This document shows positions 49,559 through 58,737 of a stretch of 64,000 nt of DNA, piece after piece (within the stretch, counting starts at the first letter, position 1; every line of letters begins with the position of its first letter). The notes below the pieces were generated by a model. It had not been told where the DNA came from. It made no database searches and saw nothing but the letters and a program-made list of their open reading frames with translations. The stretch lies in contig NZ_BPPA01000005.1 of NCBI RefSeq assembly GCF_019972815.1, forward strand, positions 62,001-126,000. Reading direction: 5' to 3'. The DNA is from Lactobacillus huangpiensis. GTDB lineage: Bacteria > Bacillota > Bacilli > Lactobacillales > Lactobacillaceae. Both the position numbers and the translations under genes were made by a program.

Positions 49559-50809
49559 ATGAACATCTTTTTAAAGAATAAAAACTACAGAAAATTCACC
49601 CTTGCCAGCTGGTTATCCGGCGCAGGCAACACCCTGTTCTACCTGGCCCTCATGACTTATGCCAGCAAGTTAAAAAATTATTCCCTGGCATTATCTTTAA
49701 TTGCAATTACTGAGTCTCTGCCTGATTTAATTCAAAGCTTTAGCGGCTACCTGGCTGACCGGACACACAATAAGTATCGCGTAATTGTCTGGCTGGCAGT
49801 TATTCGCTTTGCGTTATACATGCTGGTGGGTCTGCTCTTTGCCACCAATATTGCCGGCTGGAACCTGGTCTTAATGGTTATCGGACTCAACTTTGTATCT
49901 GATCTTTCCGGCATGTACTCTGGCGGTTTACAAACGCCGCTAATCGTTGGCCTCGTCGGTGAAAACGAAATGGCCGAAGCTCAGGGTTTTACAAGCGGCG
50001 TATCACAACTAATTACGCTAGTTGCACAATTTGTTGGCTCCGGGCTCCTGCTCTTCATGTCATACTCAGAACTGGCTATTGTCAACGCACTAACCTTCTT
50101 AGCAGCAGGCTTACTTTATGCCAACATTGGGACGAATATTCATAAGCAACAGCCTGAACAGACGGAAGAGGTAAATGACCAAAACTTCTTTGCCACAATT
50201 GGTTCATCATTGAGGCAAGTAAGGCAAGCCCACGGACTTTTAACGATTGTTTTAGTTGTAGCTATGCTTAATGGCTTGCTCAGTTCTGTCCAGCCATTAA
50301 TTTCTATCGTTATTGCTGGTAACAAAAGCATGCTTATTGGCAGTTATAGTTTCACCATCGCACTTCTAGGAGCCGCTGCCGCAATTGGTTTAGCTCTTGG
50401 CAGTGCAGTCGGCACCAAACTCCTTAAAAACACGTCGCTTTTCCAGCTATCTTTATTATCTACTATTAGTAGTGCCATTATGGCTACTGTCATCCTAAAT
50501 AAGAATATAGTGTTCTGCCTTATTCTAATGACCACTCTTGGTTTCTTAGCTGGTACGAGCAGCCCTAAGCTAATGCAATGGTTAGTTGTCTCCGTAGATC
50601 GCAAAATATTATCTTCTTCAGCAGGGCTTTTAAACACTATCTTGGCAATCGCTGGTCCATTAATGACGACATTATTTACCACCATAGCTGGTACAATCAA
50701 TGTTAATTATGCCCTGTACGGTGTCTTGGGATTTAGTGCAATCGTCTTCACTGTTACTTTAACTGTAATGATAAAAGTCAACAAAACAAAACAAGCTGAA
50801 ATTGCATAA
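49559..50809 (+). CDS. Major facilitator superfamily efflux transporter
   Basis: This 416-residue protein has 12 membrane spans and an MFS_3/enterobactin-exporter-like pattern (NYRKFTLASWLSGAGNTLFYLALMTYA; SGYLADRTHNKYRVI as the loop 2-3 motif). It is divergent from rgg2 and shares its regulatory region. The first half is visibly richer in G and C than neighbouring genes, unlike the AT-rich locus around it, which hints at recent acquisition. Substrate unknown; drug or peptide efflux is plausible. Confidence 0.9.
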   Translation: MNIFLKNKNYRKFTLASWLSGAGNTLFYLALMTYASKLKNYSLALSLIAITESLPDLIQSFSGYLADRTHNKYRVIVWLAVIRFALYMLVGLLFATNIAGWNLVLMVIGLNFVSDLSGMYSGGLQTPLIVGLVGENEMAEAQGFTSGVSQLITLVAQFVGSGLLLFMSYSELAIVNALTFLAAGLLYANIGTNIHKQQPEQTEEVNDQNFFATIGSSLRQVRQAHGLLTIVLVVAMLNGLLSSVQPLISIVIAGNKSMLIGSYSFTIALLGAAAAIGLALGSAVGTKLLKNTSLFQLSLLSTISSAIMATVILNKNIVFCLILMTTLGFLAGTSSPKLMQWLVVSVDRKILSSSAGLLNTILAIAGPLMTTLFTTIAGTINVNYALYGVLGFSAIVFTVTLTVMIKVNKTKQAEIA

Positions 50810-51129
50810 AAATTTACTAATGTTTTTGCCTAAAAATTCAGATCAATCCAACATAAAATAATGAACGCTATACCAATTTTTCGCATATTAGGGATAAAAG
50901 CATTCTCCAATTAAGATTTTGTGAAATTAAAGTCTTTTTACCGGGTAATTTTGCACAATTTGAACAATTAAAAAATCGTATCCAAAAGGACACGACTAGA
51001 CGAAAAAAATAAGCATTAGTCTAAGCGACTTCTGCTTATTTTTTCATGAGATGTTGCGTGAATTCCCACCAATTAAAGAGTTACTATTTTGATTTTGAAA
51101 ATTTATTTCAAAATCCGGTCTTTTTATAA
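50810..51129. other. Gap with a terminator and an eroded sequence
   Basis: This gap holds a bidirectional terminator (51003-51045). Between it and the MFS stop is sequence in which one minus-strand frame reads NCSNCAKLPGKKT and onward. A degenerate copy of part of it lies at about 46280-46312. It is probably a fragment of an old mobile element; nothing intact. Confidence 0.4.
51003..51045. terminator. Bidirectional terminator between the MFS gene and the BceB pair
   Basis: AAAAAATAAGCA and TGCTTATTTTTT form a 12-bp stem with a 17-base loop and A/T runs built into both arms. Confidence 0.85.
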
Positions 51130-52944
51130 TTATTTATTTGTCAGCACAATTTTTTCATATAATGTAACTGTTAACAAGTAATAACCCAGATAAAGCACAA
51201 TAAAAATTGTAAATGGAATCCAGATATTATGGTATGGAGATATCAGCAATGTTTTAAACAGTTGTAAGCCACAAAGGACATCTACTATGCCTAAAATAGC
51301 AGGCATGGTGAACAAAGTACCAATTTCTTTTCTGATCGAACTGCGTAATAATTGTGGCCTGGCTCCAATTTCATGTAGCATCTGGTAGCGCACCTTGTCG
51401 CTAGCTGCACCACTTAAAACTTTAAACATTAACGTCGAAGCGAGCATAGTCAGAAATGCTATTCCTAAGAAAAAGCCCATAAATTCAAACGCACTGGTAA
51501 AACCAATCATATTGCTATAGTTATATGATTTTGAAGAAAGGTAAATATCTTTGTAATTGCGATTTTCCCTTAGTTGCTCTTTTTGAATTTGTTTAATCAC
51601 TGGAAAATCATGGGCAAAGTCTTTGACATTAATATAACTGACGAATTTTTTCTGACCACCAAGTGTATTCCACCTTTGTTGTGAAACTAGCTTAATTTTC
51701 TTAGGAATGCCGTTAGGCACCATTTGGCTAAAAATGCTATTGGCAGCTGTTTCTGGTTTATCCAGTTCGGCAGTAACCAGTGTTTTCACTTTATATGTAG
51801 GTAAATTGTCTTGATTGTTATGAAAATAGATTTCTATTTCTTTCAGCGGCTGTTTTTCAAATTCCACGCGGTTAAAGTAGAGGTGCATCCCCTTTTCTTT
51901 GTAGTGATAAGTCTGCTTATTAGTAATGGTTAATTTTGCTTCTGCTTTTTTAACTGCTGGCGTCTGACTAACAATTGTAGCATCATAATAAAAGCTTTTT
52001 TGCGTCTCATCCTTCATGGAACCAAAATTAAGTCCCACGGTAATTGCACCTAGAGCCAAGGCAAACAGAATTGAAATCATAGTTAATATCTTGGTGTAGC
52101 TTTGCAAACGAAATTTCAACTGACCAAGAGTAAATTCATTAATACCACGATACGAAAAAGATTTTTTATTAAGTAAATAATTAATAATAGCCGTAAAGAC
52201 ACCATTAAAGACGAAGAAAGAGCCAGCAATAATTGTTACTAAGGCGGTGGGAATAAGAAAGTAAATATATCTGGTGGACAGAGTCATCACATAGTAACCG
52301 ACAGCCAGCAAAAGCACACCGCAAATTGCTTCAATTCCCCGCATAACTGGATGATGATTAAGATTAATGGGAGTTTGATCTTCGTGTAAAAGATCAATTA
52401 CCGGAGTATGTGTAAGTTTGTGCACATTGCTCAGTGCACCTAAGAGAAAAATAATAACAAAGAAAAGCAGTGTCCCTATTATTGCGCTGGGTAATATTGC
52501 CTTAAAGTGAGTAATTTCTAGCCCTAACTTACCTACCAGCACCTTGGTAACTATTGTGGTCAACCCAAGCCCCAGTATTATTCCCAGCAGAACTGCTAAA
52601 AATCCAGTTAGCAGAGTTTCAGAAAAAATTAGTAAGCCAATACGCGTGCTTTTGGCACCGAGCATCATATACATGCCATAGTCATGCTTACGCATGCTTA
52701 ACAAAAACGAATTGGCATAAACAAGATAAACTGATGTAATGATTACTAACAAAATAATGCCAAAGGTAAAAATATAAGTCAGGTATGCTGTTCTACCGTA
52801 GACATCTTTACTAATAAATACAGGGTTAGTAGCAATTGACAAGAACATGTAGAAAATCATGCTGGCAACAATTAAACCAGAAAATAATACCAGATAATCT
52901 TTTAGCCTATTCTTAATCCCCGTCACAGACAGTTTCCAAATCAT
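51130..52944 (-). CDS. BceB-type antimicrobial peptide ABC permease, second copy
   Basis: This 604-residue permease has ten predicted spans. A large extracellular domain (about residues 310-500) lies between spans 7 and 8, the hallmark of BceB/PsdB/VraE permeases that sense and remove peptides such as bacitracin or nisin from their lipid targets. FtsX-like parts include LLSMRKHDYGMYMMLGAKS near residue 80 and SDKVRYQMLHEIGARPQLLR near 520. It is a close paralogue of the next gene upstream. Only one ATPase gene is present for the two permeases. Confidence 0.9.
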   Translation of the reverse strand: MIWKLSVTGIKNRLKDYLVLFSGLIVASMIFYMFLSIATNPVFISKDVYGRTAYLTYIFTFGIILLVIITSVYLVYANSFLLSMRKHDYGMYMMLGAKSTRIGLLIFSETLLTGFLAVLLGIILGLGLTTIVTKVLVGKLGLEITHFKAILPSAIIGTLLFFVIIFLLGALSNVHKLTHTPVIDLLHEDQTPINLNHHPVMRGIEAICGVLLLAVGYYVMTLSTRYIYFLIPTALVTIIAGSFFVFNGVFTAIINYLLNKKSFSYRGINEFTLGQLKFRLQSYTKILTMISILFALALGAITVGLNFGSMKDETQKSFYYDATIVSQTPAVKKAEAKLTITNKQTYHYKEKGMHLYFNRVEFEKQPLKEIEIYFHNNQDNLPTYKVKTLVTAELDKPETAANSIFSQMVPNGIPKKIKLVSQQRWNTLGGQKKFVSYINVKDFAHDFPVIKQIQKEQLRENRNYKDIYLSSKSYNYSNMIGFTSAFEFMGFFLGIAFLTMLASTLMFKVLSGAASDKVRYQMLHEIGARPQLLRSSIRKEIGTLFTMPAILGIVDVLCGLQLFKTLLISPYHNIWIPFTIFIVLYLGYYLLTVTLYEKIVLTNK

Positions 52945-52995
52945 TACTGCTCCTTTCTTTAATTAAAAACAAGAATCTATTTACTGCTCCCAATT

Positions 52996-54801
52996 TTACT
53001 CACGTTCCAGGACGATTTTTTCATATAGTTTTACGGTTAATAAGTAATAAATCAGGTATAGCACGATAAAAATTGTAAAAGGAATCCATAAGTTCTGGTA
53101 TGGGTGTGGCAAGAGCAATTTAAACAGCCTCAACCCAAAGAGCACATCGATTACGCCTAATACGCCGGGCAGAAGAAACAGCACTCCAATCTCATTTTTA
53201 ATAGATTGACGCAAAACTTTTACCCTTGTGCCAATTTCAAATAACATTTGGTAACGCACCTTGTCACTAGCTGCGCCACTTAAGACCTTGAACATTAAGG
53301 TTGAAGCCAGCATGGTCAGGAAAGCGAAGCCTAAAAAGAAGCCCATAAATTCAAAACCGCTGCTGAAATTCTTGATTAACTGGAAACTGCCCGCCTTGCT
53401 GGAAGTATAAATATAAGAATAAGCAGGATTTTCCTTCAGTTGTTGTTTCTGCAATTTTAAGATAGTGGGGAAATCCTGATCAAAGTTTTTCACTTTTACA
53501 AAGCTGACAAACTTGTCTTGTCCTTTTTTTTCGGTCCATTTTTTTGGTGAAACCAGGCGAATGATTTTAGCAATACCATCAGGAACCATAGCTCCAAAGG
53601 CATTATTAGCGTATGTTGCTGGGACGTCCAATTTTTCAGTAGGCAAATTGACCTTCTTGTATGCCGGTTTGCCATTTTTCATGTAAAACTTGACGTTTTT
53701 GACCGGGTTATTGTTAAATTCACTGCGGTTAAAATACAAATATTTACCCTGTTCTTTATAATGATAGGTTTGCTCACGAGTAATCGTCAGTTTATTTTTA
53801 GCCTGCTCAACTTTGGGAGAGTCACTGATAATAGTAGTGTCATAATAAAAATTGTCTTCAAGCTGCTCACTGAGCGTGCTGAAGTTAAGCCCTACAGTAA
53901 TAGCTCCAAGTGCCAAGGCAAAAAGCAGTGAAACAACTGTCAAAATTCGCGTATAATCATGCAATCGAAATTTCAACTGACCTAAAGTAAATACCCGAAT
54001 GCCATGATAGGAAAAGCTTCTGCGGTTAAGCAAAAATCCGATTAAGGCACTGAAAAAAGCGTTAAATGTGAAATAGGAACCAGCGACTATTGTCACCAGC
54101 GCTGCTGGAATAATAAATAAAATAGCACCGCCTGGAAGACCCAAAATAAAGTAGCCTGCAGCTAAAAGTAACAGACCCAGTATTCCTTGAATCCAGTGCA
54201 AGACCGGCCGGTGTTTGTAAGCAACTGGCTTTTGGTCATCGCGTAACAGTTCAATTACTGGCGTCTTGGTTAATTTACGGACGTTTTTCAAAGCTCCGAA
54301 TAAGAACATGATAATGAAGAAGATAACTGTCCAAATGATAGCGTTTGGTAAAACAACAGCAAAATGTTTCACCGTCAACCCTAAGCGAGATATCAACAGC
54401 TGTGACACTATTGCAGTCAGACCAAACCCGAGCACAATACCCACTAGTGTAGCTAAAATGCCAGTTATTAGAGTTTCCAAAAAAATTAATAACCCAATTT
54501 TGGTACTCTTAGCTCCCAGCATCATGTACATGCCGTAATCGTGTTTGCGCATGCTCAACAAAAAAGAATTGGCATAAACAAGGTAAACCATGGTAATGAT
54601 TATCAGCAAGATAATACCAAAGGCAAAAGTGAACCGAACATAGTTACTTGGTGCTGAAATATCGTTTTTGATAAAAGTGGGGTTAATTGTGATTGTAAGG
54701 AACATGTAAAAGATCATGCTGGCAACAACCAAGCCGGAAAATAAAACCGCATAATCTTTAAAACGACTTTTGATTCCCGTTAAGGACAACTTCCAAACCA
54801 T
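52996..54801 (-). CDS. BceB-type antimicrobial peptide ABC permease, first copy
   Basis: This 601-residue permease has the same ten-span layout and large extracellular domain as its neighbour and very similar sequence in the membrane parts. The extracellular domain is more diverged, as expected if the two recognise different peptides. It follows the ATPase gene by 11 bases, so it is co-transcribed. No BceRS-type two-component system is in the window. Confidence 0.92.
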   Translation of the reverse strand: MVWKLSLTGIKSRFKDYAVLFSGLVVASMIFYMFLTITINPTFIKNDISAPSNYVRFTFAFGIILLIIITMVYLVYANSFLLSMRKHDYGMYMMLGAKSTKIGLLIFLETLITGILATLVGIVLGFGLTAIVSQLLISRLGLTVKHFAVVLPNAIIWTVIFFIIMFLFGALKNVRKLTKTPVIELLRDDQKPVAYKHRPVLHWIQGILGLLLLAAGYFILGLPGGAILFIIPAALVTIVAGSYFTFNAFFSALIGFLLNRRSFSYHGIRVFTLGQLKFRLHDYTRILTVVSLLFALALGAITVGLNFSTLSEQLEDNFYYDTTIISDSPKVEQAKNKLTITREQTYHYKEQGKYLYFNRSEFNNNPVKNVKFYMKNGKPAYKKVNLPTEKLDVPATYANNAFGAMVPDGIAKIIRLVSPKKWTEKKGQDKFVSFVKVKNFDQDFPTILKLQKQQLKENPAYSYIYTSSKAGSFQLIKNFSSGFEFMGFFLGFAFLTMLASTLMFKVLSGAASDKVRYQMLFEIGTRVKVLRQSIKNEIGVLFLLPGVLGVIDVLFGLRLFKLLLPHPYQNLWIPFTIFIVLYLIYYLLTVKLYEKIVLERE

Positions 54802-54812
54802 TTTAGTTCTCC

Positions 54813-55562
54813 TTATTCGTCAGTATCTAAGTGGTCGATTAATAGATGGTAAAATTCTTGTCTGGACTGACCGTTTTTCAACATTTGCTCACCAATCTTG
54901 CCGTCTTTAATAAATAAAATACGACTGGCAAAGCTGGCAGCAAACGGATCGTGCGTAACCATCAGAGTGGTAATACCATCGTTTTGATTCAAATCAGCCA
55001 TAGTATAGAGCAATTCGCGGGCGCTCTTTGAATCTAAGGCACCCGTCGGCTCATCGGCAAGCAAAATTGCAGGTTCATGTACTAACGCCCTGGCAGCTGC
55101 CACTCTCTGTTTTTGCCCACCTGATACTTCAGCGGGATACTTGGGCAAGATTTCTTTGATGCCTAGTCTAGTTGCAATTTTGTCAACCAGCGGATCAATT
55201 TTTCTGGGAGAAATACCCCTTAAACTTAAAGGCAAGGCAATATTTTCACGATTAGTTAAATTTTCCAGCAAATTAAAGTCTTGAAAAATAAAGCCGATTT
55301 GCTTACTTCTAAAGTCAGCTAATTGATTGGCATTTAAAGTGCTGTTATCCTCATGGTTAATAAAAACATTGCCTGTTGTCGGTTTGTCCAAAGTTGACAA
55401 AATGTTAAGCAAAGTTGTTTTACCGGAACCAGAGGCACCCATAATGGCTACAAATTCACCTGAATTAACCGCGAAATTAATGCCTTTGAGAGCCTGATAC
55501 TGCTTTTCGCCACGCTTGCCGTATGTCTTAGTAACTTGGTCTACTCTTAAAATTTCAGTCAT
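54813..55562 (-). CDS. BceA-type ABC ATPase
   Basis: This 249-residue ATPase has Walker A GASGSGKTT near residue 41, signature VSGGQKQR, Walker B ILLADEPTGALDSKSA and switch His in THD, with the long C-terminal tail typical of BceA. It is the first gene of the ATPase-permease-permease operon. With the permeases it forms a peptide resistance and sensing module. It is followed upstream by a short leader with no obvious regulator site. Confidence 0.93.
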   Translation of the reverse strand: MTEILRVDQVTKTYGKRGEKQYQALKGINFAVNSGEFVAIMGASGSGKTTLLNILSTLDKPTTGNVFINHEDNSTLNANQLADFRSKQIGFIFQDFNLLENLTNRENIALPLSLRGISPRKIDPLVDKIATRLGIKEILPKYPAEVSGGQKQRVAAARALVHEPAILLADEPTGALDSKSARELLYTMADLNQNDGITTLMVTHDPFAASFASRILFIKDGKIGEQMLKNGQSRQEFYHLLIDHLDTDE

Positions 55563-55742
55563 TTGTAAGATCCTCTTCGCAATACTTCTGTACTATTTAT
55601 CTAATACACTAATTCTATTATTAACTTTTGTCAATAAAAAAATAAGTCTCTCCGACTTTGAAAGACTTATCTGAATACTTTTTCCTTGTTTTTAGCGGTC
55701 ATTTAAGAATATTAAGTTTTTCTTAAAAACACTTCTTTTTTC

Positions 55743-56357
55743 TTAGCCTACTCTGCGTAATACCTTGTTAAGCGGCGTCATAATAATTGGCGTCACAATT
55801 GCAGTGAATACTGCCTCAACCAGACCATTCAGACCCAGGGCAATTATTAACGCTTTAATTAAAGGCGTCCCCTGAGCGAAGCTGCCCAAATGGCCTAGCA
55901 GTTTGGCAGAGTTGCCCATGAAAACCAGACTGGTTAATAGAATTACAAAAACAGTGTTAGTTAAAGAAGTCACTGCTCCCGCAACCGTGTAGCTTACTTC
56001 TTTAATGCTATTTTTCTTTTTAGCAGTTAATTTTCCAATCAGTCCTGGAAAAAGCCCCGCCAAAACACTAGGAATTACGGCAATCGCAAAGTTTTGAAAG
56101 AGCATTAAGCTGACAATATCCCCAGGTTGCGTATATGCCTGCACCATACGGGCAATACCCCAGAAAATACCGAAAAATGTGCCGGCAATTGGTCCCATAA
56201 GCAAAGAATAAATGGAAACAGTCAAAGGAATAGTAGTTATAGCCGGCAAAGTTGGCAATATGCGAATATAACCGATATTAGGAATGAAAGTTTGCAATAA
56301 AAAGATTGCGACAAATATGGCAGTAATAGCCAGGTTCTTAGTTTCTTTTCTGCGCAT
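55743..56357 (-). CDS. ECF transporter S component (pantothenate-type candidate)
   Basis: The start is at the ATG at 56357 (MRRKETKNLAITAIFVAIFL), which has a perfect AAGGAGG at good spacing; the longer frame lacks one. The 204-residue protein has six spans and the ECF S-component N-terminus with the LAITAIFVAI segment near the start, where the AxxxA-type contact to EcfT lies. The PNIGYIRILPTLPAITTIPLTV stretch resembles PanT-type proteins, so pantothenate is my best guess. It needs the shared EcfAA'T module, which is outside the window. Confidence 0.85.
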   Translation of the reverse strand: MRRKETKNLAITAIFVAIFLLQTFIPNIGYIRILPTLPAITTIPLTVSIYSLLMGPIAGTFFGIFWGIARMVQAYTQPGDIVSLMLFQNFAIAVIPSVLAGLFPGLIGKLTAKKKNSIKEVSYTVAGAVTSLTNTVFVILLTSLVFMGNSAKLLGHLGSFAQGTPLIKALIIALGLNGLVEAVFTAIVTPIIMTPLNKVLRRVG

Positions 56358-56464
56358 TTGCGTCCTCCTTAAAAAACACCTTGCTATTATATTGCTTAGA
56401 ATTATTTGTCGCAAATATTATCTCTGCTAAGTATTAGTTTTAGCAATAATTACTTCAATAAAAG

Positions 56465-57274
56465 CTATATTTTAAATCCTTTCTCTAAAACTGATCCAGA
56501 CTCAAAAAAGCGCTTGAATTTTTCAGCTTCCGTAAGTAATTTTTCCCGATTATCTACCTGTGAAAGCTTATAGCCGACAAAATATGGCGAAGCTGTGTAG
56601 CGCAAAATCAATTTCGCACAAATCCCCTGATCAAAACGCGGATAAAAGAACAAATTGTAGGAGTCACAGCGACCATTGGACAAAACTTCCAGCATGTATT
56701 TAGCACCACTTTGAATCCAGTCAGACCAGTCATCAATACTTTTTTCGTCAAGCAGATTAAAATCTAATTCGATATAGCCTTGAATCGGATGGGTGCCAAC
56801 GTTAACCTCCAGCCCGTTGTTGTTAAAAATACTAATGCCTTCAAAATTATTGGGCTGCAGATACTTATAGCCGTTCATCTTTTTCAAGCCAACAATTTGC
56901 ATGTGTGGGTGTTCAAGTGAACCTCCAGAATTTTTGCCAAAATTCTTGTACCACAATACTGATCTGAACTCAGGTGAATCATTCATTTGCTTAAAACATG
57001 ACAGTGAAAAGCGCATCAAAGCCCGATTATATTCAGGTGAATAGGTAGTGATATCTCCCGCATGTTTATTGGATTCAATCAAAACTGTCTGAACAGTATC
57101 CAGCAATGTGGGATACTTATTATCAAGCCAAATCATCCCTCCCTGCCTTTTTATAATATTAGTCAGTTCCGCCACATTACAAAAGGGACAACCAGAATTG
57201 TTTTTCACTTTACGGTAAGAATTAGGCTTTTCTTTAGCTATGTTAACATCAAACACTAATGGATCATTTTCCAT
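56465..57274 (-). CDS. DUF4931 family GalT/HIT-fold protein
   Basis: The start is at the ATG at 57274 (MENDPLVFDVNIAKEKPNSY), downstream of AGGAGG. The 269-residue protein has a CPFC metal-type pair near residue 30 and the active-site block GGSLEHPHMQIVGL, where HPHMQ corresponds to the HxHxQ nucleotidyltransferase site of galactose-1-phosphate uridylyltransferases. The substrate is unknown. It is divergent from the L,D-transpeptidase gene with overlapping 5' regions. Confidence 0.85.
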   Translation of the reverse strand: MENDPLVFDVNIAKEKPNSYRKVKNNSGCPFCNVAELTNIIKRQGGMIWLDNKYPTLLDTVQTVLIESNKHAGDITTYSPEYNRALMRFSLSCFKQMNDSPEFRSVLWYKNFGKNSGGSLEHPHMQIVGLKKMNGYKYLQPNNFEGISIFNNNGLEVNVGTHPIQGYIELDFNLLDEKSIDDWSDWIQSGAKYMLEVLSNGRCDSYNLFFYPRFDQGICAKLILRYTASPYFVGYKLSQVDNREKLLTEAEKFKRFFESGSVLEKGFKI

Positions 57275-57386
57275 TGGGCAATCCCTCCTAAAAAATTTTC
57301 TTAAATCTTGCATTTTACTAGAGCCGCAATAGATGGTAAACTGTAACCGCAATTATTTTTTAAAAAATTCCAACGGTGGTAGAACT

Positions 57387-58598
57387 ATGCAATCAAAAAG
57401 AAATTTAAAAAAATACAATAACCGCAATAATATGTTTCTGATTATTATCGGAATAGTTCTGATTTTAGCAGTTATATTTGGCGTGGTTCTATATAATAAT
57501 CACGTTGAATCGCAAAAGCAGGCTAAAGCATTCGCTATTAATCATTTTAACCCTAATGTTAATATTTATGGAGTCGAAGTTGGAAACTTAACAATTAATA
57601 AAGCAACAGCCAAGATTAATCGGAAAGCCAACAATATTGTTTCCCTAGAAAATGGTAAAGTTGCAATTGAACGCGATCCTAACATTGATACGATTAAGAA
57701 AAAGGAAGTTGCGAATTACTTTAATAAGCAGCATACAACGATGCCAGATAAGCAAAATTATGAATACCGCAATACTGATTTAGATGCTGCCAATAAAAAA
57801 CTGCAGGCTGTGAGTCACGCTGTGGTCAGTTACCATGTAGCCGGCAAAGACTATCAGCTTAAAGCTCAAAGTCTGATTAATCAGGTAATTTACAAAAAAG
57901 GCAAATATTCGTTTCTTAATTCAGAAAATTTAACAGCAAAACTCAATAAAATTGATCAGGAAGTTTCAACTATTCACCAAAGCTACAAGTTCACTGTGCC
58001 AAAGGGCAACAAAGTTGCAGGAAGCAAAATTACCGTCAAAAACCAAAGCTATGGCTGGGGTGTTCATGTCAAAAGAGCTCAAGCCGCTGTCGAACAAGCA
58101 TTTTTAAACGGGACTAAAAATCTTGATGGTAAAGATTACATCTATGGCCTGGGTTATAGTACTTATGGCTTAGGCTATGATAAAAACAATCATGGCATAG
58201 GAAATAACTATATTGTTGTTTCACTTAAAAAGCAGGAAATGTGGATTGTAAAAAATGGCAAATTAGTCGTACATTTGAATGACATTGTCACTGGTACGAG
58301 AGATGGCGTTAAGGGTAACCGGACTCCGCAAGGCGTTTGGTACATTCACTATAAGCAAGGTCATGCTGTATTGCGCGGACGCAATAACGACGGCTCTAAA
58401 TATGCTTCACCAGTCAGATACTGGATGCCGTTTACTTTAAGTGGTTGCGGCTTCCATGATGCGAGCTGGCGCGGTGATTGGAGTAAAAAAGCATATTTAC
58501 GTGGGGGTTCTCACGGCTGCGTTAATATTAAGCCTAGAGAAATAAAACAAGTTTGGCATAATGTAAGCAAGCATGAACCGGTAATTGTATATGATTAA
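57387..58598 (+). CDS. Membrane-anchored L,D-transpeptidase (YkuD domain)
   Basis: The start is at the ATG at 57387 (MQSKRNLKKYNNRNNMFLII), with GGTGG upstream. The 403-residue protein has a basic N-terminus and one span (about residues 16-36). An extracellular peptidoglycan-binding-4-like domain (about 60-250) follows, and then the YkuD catalytic domain with HYKQGHAVLRGRNNDGSK and SHGCVNIKPREIKQVW (catalytic Cys and His). It would form 3-3 cross-links or attach proteins to peptidoglycan. A terminator follows. Confidence 0.93.
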   Translation: MQSKRNLKKYNNRNNMFLIIIGIVLILAVIFGVVLYNNHVESQKQAKAFAINHFNPNVNIYGVEVGNLTINKATAKINRKANNIVSLENGKVAIERDPNIDTIKKKEVANYFNKQHTTMPDKQNYEYRNTDLDAANKKLQAVSHAVVSYHVAGKDYQLKAQSLINQVIYKKGKYSFLNSENLTAKLNKIDQEVSTIHQSYKFTVPKGNKVAGSKITVKNQSYGWGVHVKRAQAAVEQAFLNGTKNLDGKDYIYGLGYSTYGLGYDKNNHGIGNNYIVVSLKKQEMWIVKNGKLVVHLNDIVTGTRDGVKGNRTPQGVWYIHYKQGHAVLRGRNNDGSKYASPVRYWMPFTLSGCGFHDASWRGDWSKKAYLRGGSHGCVNIKPREIKQVWHNVSKHEPVIVYD

Positions 58599-58615
58599 GT
58601 AATTTAATAAGAAAT

Positions 58616-58650
58616 TAAAGGACAAGAATTTAAAAAACTTGTCTTTTTTG
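58616..58650 (+). terminator. Terminator of the L,D-transpeptidase gene
   Basis: GGACAAG and CTTGTCT form the stem around AATTTAAAAAA; it runs into TTTTTTG on the plus strand, about 22 bases after the stop. Confidence 0.8.
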
Positions 58651-58653
58651 TTA

Positions 58654-58712
58654 TGCAAAAACCTGTTAACTTAATATCAAGTTCACACTCGCTTTAGTTA
58701 ACAGGTTTTGCA
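58654..58712 (-). terminator. Terminator of pepN
   Basis: AAAACCTGTTAAC and GTTAACAGGTTTT form a 13-bp perfect stem (extended by TGC/GCA with one bulge) around a 26-base loop, just after the pepN stop. The following minus-strand tract is TTTTTGC. Confidence 0.7.
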
Positions 58713-58737
58713 ATTTTAAATATTAAATAATTTTTAC

